NCBI GenBank assembly: GCA_003131705.1
Contig: PKUY01000012.1
Span: 1-7,746 of the forward strand
Direction of reading: 5' to 3'
Length of the DNA: 7,746 nt
From: Acidobacteriota bacterium
Lineage (GTDB): Bacteria; Acidobacteriota; Terriglobia; Acidiferrales; UBA7541
Position numbers and translations under genes: made by a program. Shown here in pieces: positions 1 through 6,441 of this stretch. The notes under the pieces were generated by a model. The model ran no database searches, was not told where the DNA came from, and was given only the letters and a program-made list of their open reading frames with translations. How positions within the stretch are numbered: the first letter of the stretch is position 1; each line of letters begins with the position of its first letter.

Positions 1-536
1 ACGCGGTCAATCTGACCGACGGCCTCGACGGGCTCGCGATCATGCCGAGCGTGCTGGTCGCCGCCGCGCTCGGCGTGTTTGCCTATCTCGAGGGCAACAA
101 GGTGTTCTCGGAATACCTCGGCATCCCGGCGATCCCGGGCGCCGGCGAACTGGCGATCTTCTGCAGCGCGATGGCCGGTGCGGGCCTGGGCTTCCTCTGG
201 TTCAACACCTATCCGGCGCAGGTGTTCATGGGCGACACGGGGTCGCTCGCGCTCGGCGGCGCGTTCGGCATCGTGGCGGTGCTGATTCATCAGCCGTTGG
301 TGCTGGTGATCGCCGGCGGCATGTTTGTGCTGGAGGCGTTGTCGGTGATTTTGCAGCAGGGCTGGTTCAAGTTCACCCGGCTGAAAACGGGCACGGGCCG
401 GCGGATTTTTTTGATGGCGCCGCTGCATCATCATTTCGAGCTGATGGGATGGGGCGAAACCAAGATCATCGTGCGATTCTGGATCATCGCCTTGGTCTTT
501 GCGCTTTTTGCTCTGACGACTTTGAAACTGAGGTGA
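1..536 (+). CDS. mraY: MraY, phospho-MurNAc-pentapeptide transferase (3' part, 5' end outside window)
   Basis: The enzyme is an integral inner-membrane protein that transfers phospho-MurNAc-pentapeptide from UDP to undecaprenyl phosphate, making lipid I. Only the last 177 codons are present (reading from base 3, stop TGA at 534-536), roughly the C-terminal half of a protein usually near 360 residues. The reading enters in the conserved [12 protein letters not shown] motif. It continues through [12 protein letters not shown], whose Asp (bases 234-236) corresponds to the conserved active-site Asp, then to the [12 protein letters not shown] histidine motif (three His codons at 426-434). The C-terminus is a hydrophobic helix ([19 protein letters not shown]). 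Several long hydrophobic stretches between motifs fit the ten-helix topology. The ATG at 42 is internal, since the conserved motif precedes it in frame. murD follows after 6 bases. Identification is secure; the missing 5' end is only the window edge. Confidence 0.97.
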   Translation, partial: AVNLTDGLDGLAIMPSVLVAAALGVFAYLEGNKVFSEYLGIPAIPGAGELAIFCSAMAGAGLGFLWFNTYPAQVFMGDTGSLALGGAFGIVAVLIHQPLVLVIAGGMFVLEALSVILQQGWFKFTRLKTGTGRRIFLMAPLHHHFELMGWGETKIIVRFWIIALVFALFALTTLKLR

Positions 537-538
537 GG
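531..538 (+). promoter_or_regulatory. Shine-Dalgarno site for murD
   Basis: AGGTGAGG lies across the mraY stop codon (534-536) and ends 4 bases before the GTG at 543. It supports GTG as the murD start and suggests that ribosomes finishing mraY reinitiate on murD. Confidence 0.6.
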
Positions 539-542
539 CCAG

Positions 543-1925
543 GTGAGACCCGGGTTCGATTTGCAGGGCAAGCGCGTGCTGGTGCTGGGGCTTGCGCGTA
601 CGGGGACGGTCGCGTCGCTGTTTGCCGCGGGCTATGGCGCAACGGTGACGGCCACGGACGAAAAGCCGGAGAGCAAACTCGCCGAGACAGCCGCGAAACT
701 GCGCGCGGCGGGGGTGAGACTCGTGCTCGGTGTGCACGCGCCGGATGTATTTGTGGAGCAGGACTTGATCGTCGTCAGTCCCGGAGTACCGGCGAACCTG
801 CCCGCGTTAGTGCTCGCACGCAAGGCCGGTACTCCCGTTTGGAGCGAAATTGAGCTGGCATGGCGTTTTCTGCGCGGGAAGCTCGTGGCGATTACCGGTT
901 CGAACGGTAAGACGACCACGACGTCGCTGGTCGCGCACATTCTAAGGATCGCCGGAATTCCAACGCTTGCCGGAGGCAACATCGGCGTGCCGCTGCTTTC
1001 GCTCGTCGAATCCTCTACGGATTCGAGCGTTACCGTGGCGGAGCTGAGCAGCTTCCAACTCGAGACCATCGAAATGCTGCGCCCGGAAATCGGCGTGCTG
1101 CTCAATCTGACGCTCGATCACCTGGATCGGCACGAATCGTTCGAGCACTACGCCGCGGCGAAAATGCGCCTCTTTGAAAACCAGCTCGACCGCGATGCGG
1201 CCGTCCTGAACGCGGATGATCCCGAAGTGACCAAGCGGATGCCTTCCGGCCCGCATATTTTTTGGTTCAGTCGCCAGAAGCGCGTAGCCCAAGGCTCGTT
1301 TCTGCGCGACGGCCAGATCATCTTTCGCAATGAAGGTTCTGAAGTAGTGGTCGGGCGCTGCGACGAGATTCATCTGCGCGGAGAACACAACGTCGAAAAC
1401 GTACTGGCCGCCTGCGCGGCGGCGTATCTCGCGGGCGCCACGCCGGCGGCCATTGCGAGCGGGATCCAAACATTTCGCGGCGTGGAGCATCGCCTGGAAT
1501 TTGTCGCCGAGGTCAACGGCGTGCAGTTTTACAACGATTCGAAGGCCACGAACGTGGATTCAGCCATCAAGGCGATCGAAGCTTTTCCCGGCCGGCTGAT
1601 CGTAATCCTGGGCGGCAAGGACAAAGGCAGTCCGTACACTCGGTTGCGTGAGATGCTGCACCAGCGCGCGCGAATGGCGATTCTAATTGGCGCCGCGACC
1701 GAAAAAATTGCCGAGGATCTCGCTGACGCAGTTCCGTTAATTCGCGCGGAGACGCTCGATCGCGCCGTGCAGCTGGCGAGCGAACAAGCGCGGCCCGGAG
1801 ACGTGGTTCTGCTGTCGCCGGCATGCTCCAGCTTCGATCAGTTCGAGGATTACGAGCATCGCGGTCGAACGTTCAAACAGCTTGTCGCGCAAATCGAAGA
1901 TCGCTCCGCCGCGCGGAAAGGATAA
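543..1925 (+). CDS. murD: MurD, UDP-MurNAc-L-alanine:D-glutamate ligase
   Basis: This cytoplasmic Mur ligase adds D-glutamate to UDP-MurNAc-L-Ala using ATP. The 460-residue length is normal for the family. In order I see an N-terminal Rossmann-like domain starting KRVLVLGLARTGTVA (residues 10-24) with the substrate-binding segment VVSPGVP (77-83). Next are the ATP P-loop GSNGKTTTTS (119-128), the AELSSFQLE motif (166-174) and DHLDRH (192-197). AAAKMRLFENQ follows, where K207 matches the lysine that is carbamylated in this family. Then come GEHNVENVLAA (280-290), HRLE (316-319), NDSKATN (331-337) and the C-terminal SPACSSFDQF (425-434). The GTG start is chosen because it sits just after a good ribosome site and puts the Rossmann strand at the expected distance from the N-terminus. 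ftsW begins 2 bases after the TAA stop. No defect is visible. Confidence 0.97.
   Translation: MRPGFDLQGKRVLVLGLARTGTVASLFAAGYGATVTATDEKPESKLAETAAKLRAAGVRLVLGVHAPDVFVEQDLIVVSPGVPANLPALVLARKAGTPVWSEIELAWRFLRGKLVAITGSNGKTTTTSLVAHILRIAGIPTLAGGNIGVPLLSLVESSTDSSVTVAELSSFQLETIEMLRPEIGVLLNLTLDHLDRHESFEHYAAAKMRLFENQLDRDAAVLNADDPEVTKRMPSGPHIFWFSRQKRVAQGSFLRDGQIIFRNEGSEVVVGRCDEIHLRGEHNVENVLAACAAAYLAGATPAAIASGIQTFRGVEHRLEFVAEVNGVQFYNDSKATNVDSAIKAIEAFPGRLIVILGGKDKGSPYTRLREMLHQRARMAILIGAATEKIAEDLADAVPLIRAETLDRAVQLASEQARPGDVVLLSPACSSFDQFEDYEHRGRTFKQLVAQIEDRSAARKG
1917..1922 (+). promoter_or_regulatory. Shine-Dalgarno site that fixes the ftsW start
   Basis: AAAGGA lies inside the last codons of murD, 5 bases before the ATG at 1928. 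It favours that ATG over the in-frame ATG at 1823, which would add 35 arginine-rich residues read out of frame through the end of murD. Confidence 0.65.
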
Positions 1926-1927
1926 CA

Positions 1928-3037
1928 ATGCCCCGCAGCCTGCAGCACGATCGCAAGTTATTCGGCGTTACCTTGACGCTGTGCCTGGTCGGCGCCGTGA
2001 TGGTATTCAGCGCATCTGCCGTCACGTTGCGGCAGGAGGGTGGCCACGGCTACGCATTCCTAATTCGACAGCTTCTCTGGGTCGCGATCGGGATCGCCGG
2101 AATGTTCTGGCTGATGAACACGGACTACCGCAAGTTGCGTCAGCCGCGCGTGATTTTCACGGGACTTTCGCTGACGCTCGTCCTGCTGATCGCCGTGTAC
2201 TTCCTCGACCGTTCGCACGCCACGCATCGCTGGATTCGTCTCGGCCCGCTGAGCCTGCAGCCCTCCGAGATTGCCAAGCTCTCGATAATTTTCTACCTCG
2301 CGTGGTTCCTCGATATACGGCGCGAGCCGCGCGGCGCCGGCGTCAATAATCTGCGCCAAACTCTGTTGCCCGCTGTGGGTACGGTGCTACTGGTAGTCGG
2401 CCTGGTTTACAAAGAGCCGGACATGGGCACGGCGTGTATGATTTTTTTCATCGCGGCCGTGATGCTGTTCATTGCGGGATTGTCATACCGTTACATTTGT
2501 GGCGCTCTGCTCGCTGCAATTCCGGTGATCTACATCGCGATCGCGAGCGTCCCGTATCGTCTGGAACGGGTCCAGGCGTACTTCTCGCCGGGCGCGGACC
2601 CGCAGGGTCACGGCTTTCAGCTCGCGCAATCGCTGATCGCAATTGGCTCGGGCGGCTTTACCGGCGTCGGGCTGATGGAGAGCCGCCAAAAGCTGTTCTT
2701 TTTACCGGAGGCCCATACCGATTTTATTTTTTCAGTGATTTGCGAGGAGATCGGCTTCATCGGCGCCGTGATCGTGCTCGCTCTGTTTGCCGTCTACGGC
2801 TGGCGGGGTCTCGTGGCCGCGATGAAGGCCCCGGACTCATTCGGCCGCCTGCTGGCGATTGGCATCACCGTGATGGTCGTCGGGCAGGCGCTGATTAATT
2901 TGAGCGTGGTCCTCGGCTTGGTCCCCACCAAAGGCATTCCGCTGCCGTTCATCAGTTACGGCGGATCGAGTTTGCTCGGAATGCTGCTGGCGACAGGCGT
3001 GCTCTTAAATATCAGCCAGCACGCGGACGAGACGTGA
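1928..3037 (+). CDS. ftsW: FtsW, SEDS-family septal peptidoglycan polymerase
   Basis: FtsW is an inner-membrane SEDS glycosyltransferase that polymerises lipid II at the division septum, working with a class B penicillin-binding protein. The 369 residues are mostly hydrophobic helices. The first (about 11-32) is followed by GYAFLIRQLLWVAIG (41-55), and the family marks RWIRLGPLSLQPSE (101-114), KEPDMGTA (162-169) and LPEAHTDFIFSVICEE (259-274) are all present. D265 in the last of these aligns with the catalytic Asp of SEDS proteins. TKGIPLPFISYGGSS (334-348) is the C-terminal signature. The N-terminal cytoplasmic tail is short (about 10 residues). RodA is the main alternative, but the position between murD and murG in a dcw cluster makes FtsW the better call. 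The TGA stop overlaps the murG start by 4 bases, implying translational coupling. No SEDS residue looks lost. Confidence 0.95.
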   Translation: MPRSLQHDRKLFGVTLTLCLVGAVMVFSASAVTLRQEGGHGYAFLIRQLLWVAIGIAGMFWLMNTDYRKLRQPRVIFTGLSLTLVLLIAVYFLDRSHATHRWIRLGPLSLQPSEIAKLSIIFYLAWFLDIRREPRGAGVNNLRQTLLPAVGTVLLVVGLVYKEPDMGTACMIFFIAAVMLFIAGLSYRYICGALLAAIPVIYIAIASVPYRLERVQAYFSPGADPQGHGFQLAQSLIAIGSGGFTGVGLMESRQKLFFLPEAHTDFIFSVICEEIGFIGAVIVLALFAVYGWRGLVAAMKAPDSFGRLLAIGITVMVVGQALINLSVVLGLVPTKGIPLPFISYGGSSLLGMLLATGVLLNISQHADET

Positions 3038-4143
3038 GCGCCGATGCAAAAAGCTTACTGATCGCAGGCGGCGGCACCGGCGGGCACGTTTTTCCGGCGC
3101 TGGCCGTAGCGCGGGAATGGCTCTGGCGCGGTAGCGAGTCGACCGAGCGAAGTGCAGGGGAGCGAAGTGTCGTGTTCGTAGGAACCGAGCGCGGAATGGA
3201 AGCGCGGCTTGTGCCCGCTGCCGGCATGCCGCTAGAGTTGATTCGCGTAGCGGGACTCAAAGGTATCGGCGGGATAAAGCTGGTGCGCAATGCGGCGATG
3301 GTTCCGGTAGGCTTGTGGGACTCGGAGAAAATTCTCCGCCGCCATCATTTCCACGCCGCTCTGGGGGTCGGTGGCTACGCTTCAGGCCCGATGATGCTTC
3401 TCGCCGTGATGCACAGGATTCCGAGTGTGGTCTTCGAGCCGAATGTGGAGCCGGGATTCACAAACCGGGTTCTCGCAGGCCTTGCGACGCGCATCGCCGT
3501 CGCGCATCAGGAGACCGCCGCCCGCTTCGGCCCTAAAGCAATCGTCACCGGCTGCCCGGTGCGCCCGGAGTTCTTCGCCGTGCCAAACAAAGAGCATCGC
3601 GAGCCGTTCACCATCCTCATCACCGGCGGCAGTCGCGGCGCTCTGCCCATCAACCGCACAGTCGTCGATTCGCTCGATCGGCTCGTCGCCAGAAAAAATC
3701 AGCTTTTCATCGTGCATCAGACTGGTGAACGCGACTATAATGCGGTTCGCGTGGCTTATGCGCGACGCCAATTTCACGCGGAGGTCGTCCCCTTCATCGA
3801 AAATATGGCGGAGAAATTTGCCCAGGCGGACCTGATCGTCTGCCGTTCGGGAGCAATCACTGTCGCGGAGGTATCGGCCTCCGGACGCGCCGCCATCTTT
3901 ATCCCTTTCGGTGCCTCGACTGACGCGCATCAAACCAAGAACGCAAAGGCCATGCAGAGCGCGGGCGCTGCTCGGCTGATTCTGCAGGAAGAACTTACGC
4001 CCGAGCGCCTGACAACTGAAATTGTTTCCCTCCTGGACCAGCCCCGGAGAATTCAAGAGATGGAAGACCATGCGCGTGCGCTTGCCCGCCCGCGTGCGGT
4101 CGAGGACATCGTGAACGTGATCGAAGGGGTGGCCCGGGCATGA
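3034..4143 (+). CDS. murG: MurG, UDP-GlcNAc:lipid I N-acetylglucosaminyltransferase
   Basis: MurG is a peripheral inner-membrane GT-B glycosyltransferase that adds GlcNAc to lipid I, giving lipid II. Of 369 residues, the N-terminal domain shows the glycine loop GGGTGGHVFPALAVARE (12-28), FVGTERGMEARLVP (48-61) and GVGGYASGP (111-119). VVFEPNVEPGFTNR (132-145) matches the acceptor-side motif usually read as EQN in enterobacteria. The UDP-GlcNAc-binding C-terminal domain has ITGGSRGALPIN (196-207), CRSGAITVAE (270-279) and STDAHQTKNA (295-304). The GTG start is set by the GTGA overlap with ftsW; the upstream ribosome site is weak, so coupled reinitiation is likely. Odd point: residues about 31-45 (WRGSESTERSAGERS) look like an extra polar segment between helix 1 and the next strand, encoded by a direct repeat at 3145-3169. 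Frame is preserved and all motifs remain, so the enzyme is probably active. Confidence 0.96.
   Translation: MSADAKSLLIAGGGTGGHVFPALAVAREWLWRGSESTERSAGERSVVFVGTERGMEARLVPAAGMPLELIRVAGLKGIGGIKLVRNAAMVPVGLWDSEKILRRHHFHAALGVGGYASGPMMLLAVMHRIPSVVFEPNVEPGFTNRVLAGLATRIAVAHQETAARFGPKAIVTGCPVRPEFFAVPNKEHREPFTILITGGSRGALPINRTVVDSLDRLVARKNQLFIVHQTGERDYNAVRVAYARRQFHAEVVPFIENMAEKFAQADLIVCRSGAITVAEVSASGRAAIFIPFGASTDAHQTKNAKAMQSAGAARLILQEELTPERLTTEIVSLLDQPRRIQEMEDHARALARPRAVEDIVNVIEGVARA
3145..3169 (+). repeat. 10-base direct repeat inside murG (period 15 bases)
   Basis: GAGCGAAGTG occurs at 3145-3154 and again at 3160-3169, offset by exactly 15 bases (five codons), encoding two ERS tripeptides in register. 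It lies in a polar segment that looks additional to the usual MurG N-terminal domain. The repeat itself is read directly from the sequence. That it marks an insertion or an in-frame duplication is an inference. Confidence 0.7.
4123..4129 (+). promoter_or_regulatory. Shine-Dalgarno site for murC within the end of murG
   Basis: GAAGGGG ends 10 bases before the murC ATG at 4140. With the ATGA overlap it supports this start, although the spacing is slightly long. Confidence 0.45.
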
Positions 4144-5549
4144 GTGTGACGTTTCGCAATTTTCAGCGCATTCACCTGGTCGGCATCGGCGGCAGCGGCA
4201 TGAGCGGCATCGCCGAAGTTCTGCTGTCGGGTGGCTACGCTGTTTCGGGCTCGGATTTGAAGCCTTCACCGGTTACGCAGCGCCTAAGCAAGCTCGGCGC
4301 GCAGATTCACGAAGGCCACAAGGCTGAAAATGTTCACGGCGCGCATGTGGTGGTCGTGTCCTCCGCTGTCAGTTCAGAAAATGTCGAAGTCCTCGAAGCG
4401 CATCGCCTAAAAATTCCTGTCATACCGCGAGCCGAGATGCTCGCCGAACTGATGCGTCTGAAGCACGGCATTGCCGTCGCGGGCGCCCATGGCAAGACGA
4501 CCACGACTTCGCTGATCGCTTCCGTGCTGGAGTCTGCAGGCCTCGATCCCACGTTTGTTGTCGGCGGGCGAGTGAATCATGCAGGCGCGAACGCCTCCTT
4601 GGGGCAGGGCGAATACATCGTAGTGGAAGCGGACGAGAGCGACCGGTCGTTCCTGCTCCTCGCGCCCGTGATCGCCGTGGTGACCACCATTGATCGCGAG
4701 CATCTGGACCACTACAGCTCGCTCGAGGAAATCCAGGAAACTTTCTTGCAGTTTGTGAACCGCGTGCCGTTCTATGGCTCGATCGTGCTTTGCATTGACG
4801 AACCGAACGTGCAGGCCATTCTTCCGCGCGTGACGCGCCCCGTGATTACCTACGGCACGTCGAGCCAGGCCGATCTCGTGATTGCGGACGTGAAACTCAA
4901 CGGCCTTTCCAGCGATTTTCGCCTGAAATATCACGGCGAAGACCTCGGCATGTTCCGCCTGCCATCGCCTCCTGGAATTCACAACGTGCGCAACGCCGCC
5001 GCCGCCGCCGCCGTCGCGCTCGCGCTCAACGTGCCGGCCGATCTGATCCGCGCGGGACTCGAAAAGTTCCAGGGTGTGGGGCGGAGATTTGAGGTCCGGG
5101 GGCAATATTCCGGCGTCACGCTGATTGATGACTACGGCCATCACCCGGCGGAGATTCGCGCCACGCTCGAAGCGGCGCGCGGCTGCGGCTACAAGCGCCT
5201 GTTGGTGCTGTTCCAGCCGCACCGTTACTCCCGAACGCAACATCTTTGGGAAGATTTCACGCGTTCCTTCAATCAGGCCGATATTTTGGTAATGACGGAC
5301 ATCTACTCCGCGGGCGAAGCGCCGATCCAGGGCATTACCGGCGAGAAACTGGCCGAGGCCATCAGCACGGCGGGACACAAAAACGTGGTGTATTCGAGCA
5401 CTCTGCAGGGCGGCATCGAATTCATGCTGCGCGAAGCGCGCTCAGGTGATGCCGTGCTTACCATTGGCGCTGGCAGCGTCGGGCGTGTGACCGACCAGCT
5501 CGCCATGCTGCTCGGATCGAGGGTTTCCGTTCCGCATGCGCGCGAATGA
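4140..5549 (+). CDS. murC: MurC, UDP-N-acetylmuramate:L-alanine ligase
   Basis: MurC is the cytoplasmic ATP-dependent ligase that attaches L-alanine to UDP-MurNAc, the first amino-acid step of the peptide stem. Its 469 residues have normal family length. The motifs in order are HLVGIGGSGMSGIAE (12-26), VSSAVSSENVE (73-83), the P-loop AGAHGKTTTTS (114-124), EADESDRSF (163-171) and TTIDREHLDHY (182-192). HNVRNAAAAAAVA (281-293), GVGRRFE (312-318), DDYGHHPAE (330-338), FQPHRYSRT (358-366), DIYSAGE (387-393) and GAGSVG (443-448) follow. The GGSGMSGIA and DDYGHHP motifs separate it from MurD/E/F; Mpl is the nearest alternative, but the operon position between murG and murB argues for MurC. It overlaps murG by ATGA and murB by 14 bases. 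A run of six identical GCC codons (4995-5012) falls in the conserved alanine-rich helix. There is no ddl fusion: the protein ends at the usual place. Confidence 0.97.
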   Translation: MSVTFRNFQRIHLVGIGGSGMSGIAEVLLSGGYAVSGSDLKPSPVTQRLSKLGAQIHEGHKAENVHGAHVVVVSSAVSSENVEVLEAHRLKIPVIPRAEMLAELMRLKHGIAVAGAHGKTTTTSLIASVLESAGLDPTFVVGGRVNHAGANASLGQGEYIVVEADESDRSFLLLAPVIAVVTTIDREHLDHYSSLEEIQETFLQFVNRVPFYGSIVLCIDEPNVQAILPRVTRPVITYGTSSQADLVIADVKLNGLSSDFRLKYHGEDLGMFRLPSPPGIHNVRNAAAAAAVALALNVPADLIRAGLEKFQGVGRRFEVRGQYSGVTLIDDYGHHPAEIRATLEAARGCGYKRLLVLFQPHRYSRTQHLWEDFTRSFNQADILVMTDIYSAGEAPIQGITGEKLAEAISTAGHKNVVYSSTLQGGIEFMLREARSGDAVLTIGAGSVGRVTDQLAMLLGSRVSVPHARE

Positions 5550-6441
5550 CAAAGCAGCGGCGCGGTTGAAGGAGCTCGGCATCGAATTGCGGCAAGGCAT
5601 ATCACTTGCGGACAACACTTCGCTGGGAATCGGCGGCACGACCGACGAAATATTGCTCCGGCAATACGAAACGATTCCGCAGGTCATGCGTCTGCTGGCG
5701 GACGAGCAAATTCCGTATCGTTTTCTCGGCGGTGGCACGAACGTGCTGGTTGCTGATGGCGAGCTTGCGTGGGTCGTGCTTCATCTTCCGTCGGCGCGAC
5801 CAGGGGTGCGTGTGGAAGGCAACGCCGCATACGTGGATGCCTCGGCAGATTTAGGCGGCATGGTCACTTTCTGCGCGAAGAACGATCTCGGCGGCATGGA
5901 AGGTTTGATTGGCGTTCCTGGAAGCGTGGGTGGCGCGCTCCGCATGAATGCGGGCGCCTACGGCACGCAAATAGGGCCGCACGTGCGTGAGGTGGAGCTT
6001 TATCGCGCGGCTAGCGGCAAGATCGAAACGCTGAGCGGCGCCGAAATTCGCTTCGATTATCGGCACACGTCTTTCGCTCCCGACGATGTGATGCTGCGCG
6101 TGAAGCTCGAGCTGCCGTCCAAGCCGTTCAAGGACATTCTCGCGGGCATTCGCGTTTGCAATGAAAAGCGAAGGGTGAGCCAGCCGCTGAATCAAAAGAG
6201 TGCTGGCTGCATTTTCAAGAATCCTCCCGGCGGCTCGGCGGGCCGCATGATCGATGAACTCGGATTGAAAGGCCATCGCGTGGGTGATGCCATGGTGAGC
6301 GACCGCCACGCGAATTTTTTTGTCAATGTCGCGAACGCGAGTTGCTCGGACATGCTGAAATTAATTGACGATGTCCGCGAACGCGTCCGCGTGGCGTATG
6401 GAATGGAGCTTGAGAACGAGGTAATTTTCTGGCGAAACTAA
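5536..6441 (+). CDS. murB: MurB, UDP-N-acetylenolpyruvoylglucosamine reductase (type II-like), Cys at catalytic Ser position
   Basis: MurB is a cytoplasmic FAD enzyme that reduces enolpyruvyl-UDP-GlcNAc to UDP-MurNAc with NADPH. The 301 residues fit the shorter type II form. FAD-binding motifs are NTSLGIGG (27-34), FLGGGTNVLVADG (63-75) and GLIGVPGSVGGALRMNAGAYG (123-143). DYRHTSF (174-180) supplies the conserved Arg (R176). KSAGCIFKNPPGGSAGRMID (221-240) is the active-site loop, and LENEV (292-296) carries the C-terminal Glu region. The general-acid serine of characterised MurB enzymes (Ser229 in E. coli) is replaced by C225 (TGC at 6208-6210). The ATG at 5536 is the only sensible early start; it overlaps murC by 14 bases, with GAGGG 12 bases upstream as a weakly placed ribosome site. 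Apart from the Cys, the protein looks intact and is expected to be functional. Confidence 0.95.
   Translation: MRANDKAAARLKELGIELRQGISLADNTSLGIGGTTDEILLRQYETIPQVMRLLADEQIPYRFLGGGTNVLVADGELAWVVLHLPSARPGVRVEGNAAYVDASADLGGMVTFCAKNDLGGMEGLIGVPGSVGGALRMNAGAYGTQIGPHVREVELYRAASGKIETLSGAEIRFDYRHTSFAPDDVMLRVKLELPSKPFKDILAGIRVCNEKRRVSQPLNQKSAGCIFKNPPGGSAGRMIDELGLKGHRVGDAMVSDRHANFFVNVANASCSDMLKLIDDVRERVRVAYGMELENEVIFWRN
6418..6422 (+). promoter_or_regulatory. Shine-Dalgarno site supporting a CTG start for ftsQ
   Basis: GAGGT sits 6 bases before CTG at 6429, inside the last codons of murB. It is the best-placed ribosome site in the stretch where the ftsQ frame must begin, and no ATG, GTG or TTG lies in frame between the upstream stop (TGA, 6411-6413) and 6573. 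Confidence 0.5.

Noticed and set aside
1823..1927. Upstream ATG extending FtsW by 35 residues
   Set aside because: The extension is an out-of-frame reading of the murD C-terminus, including the codons for its conserved SPACSSFDQF motif, and the ATG at 1928 has a good ribosome site.
1973..2009. TTGACG with a downstream TATTCA, resembling a promoter inside ftsW
   Set aside because: Spacing is about 25 bases, far from the usual 16-18, and both boxes lie in conserved coding sequence of the first membrane helix.
3382..5378. Long - strand open frames at 3382-4269 and 4407-5378 opposite murG and murC
   Set aside because: Shadow frames of high-GC coding sequence; low-complexity Arg/Ala/His-rich translations with no domain and no plausible ribosome site that I could support.
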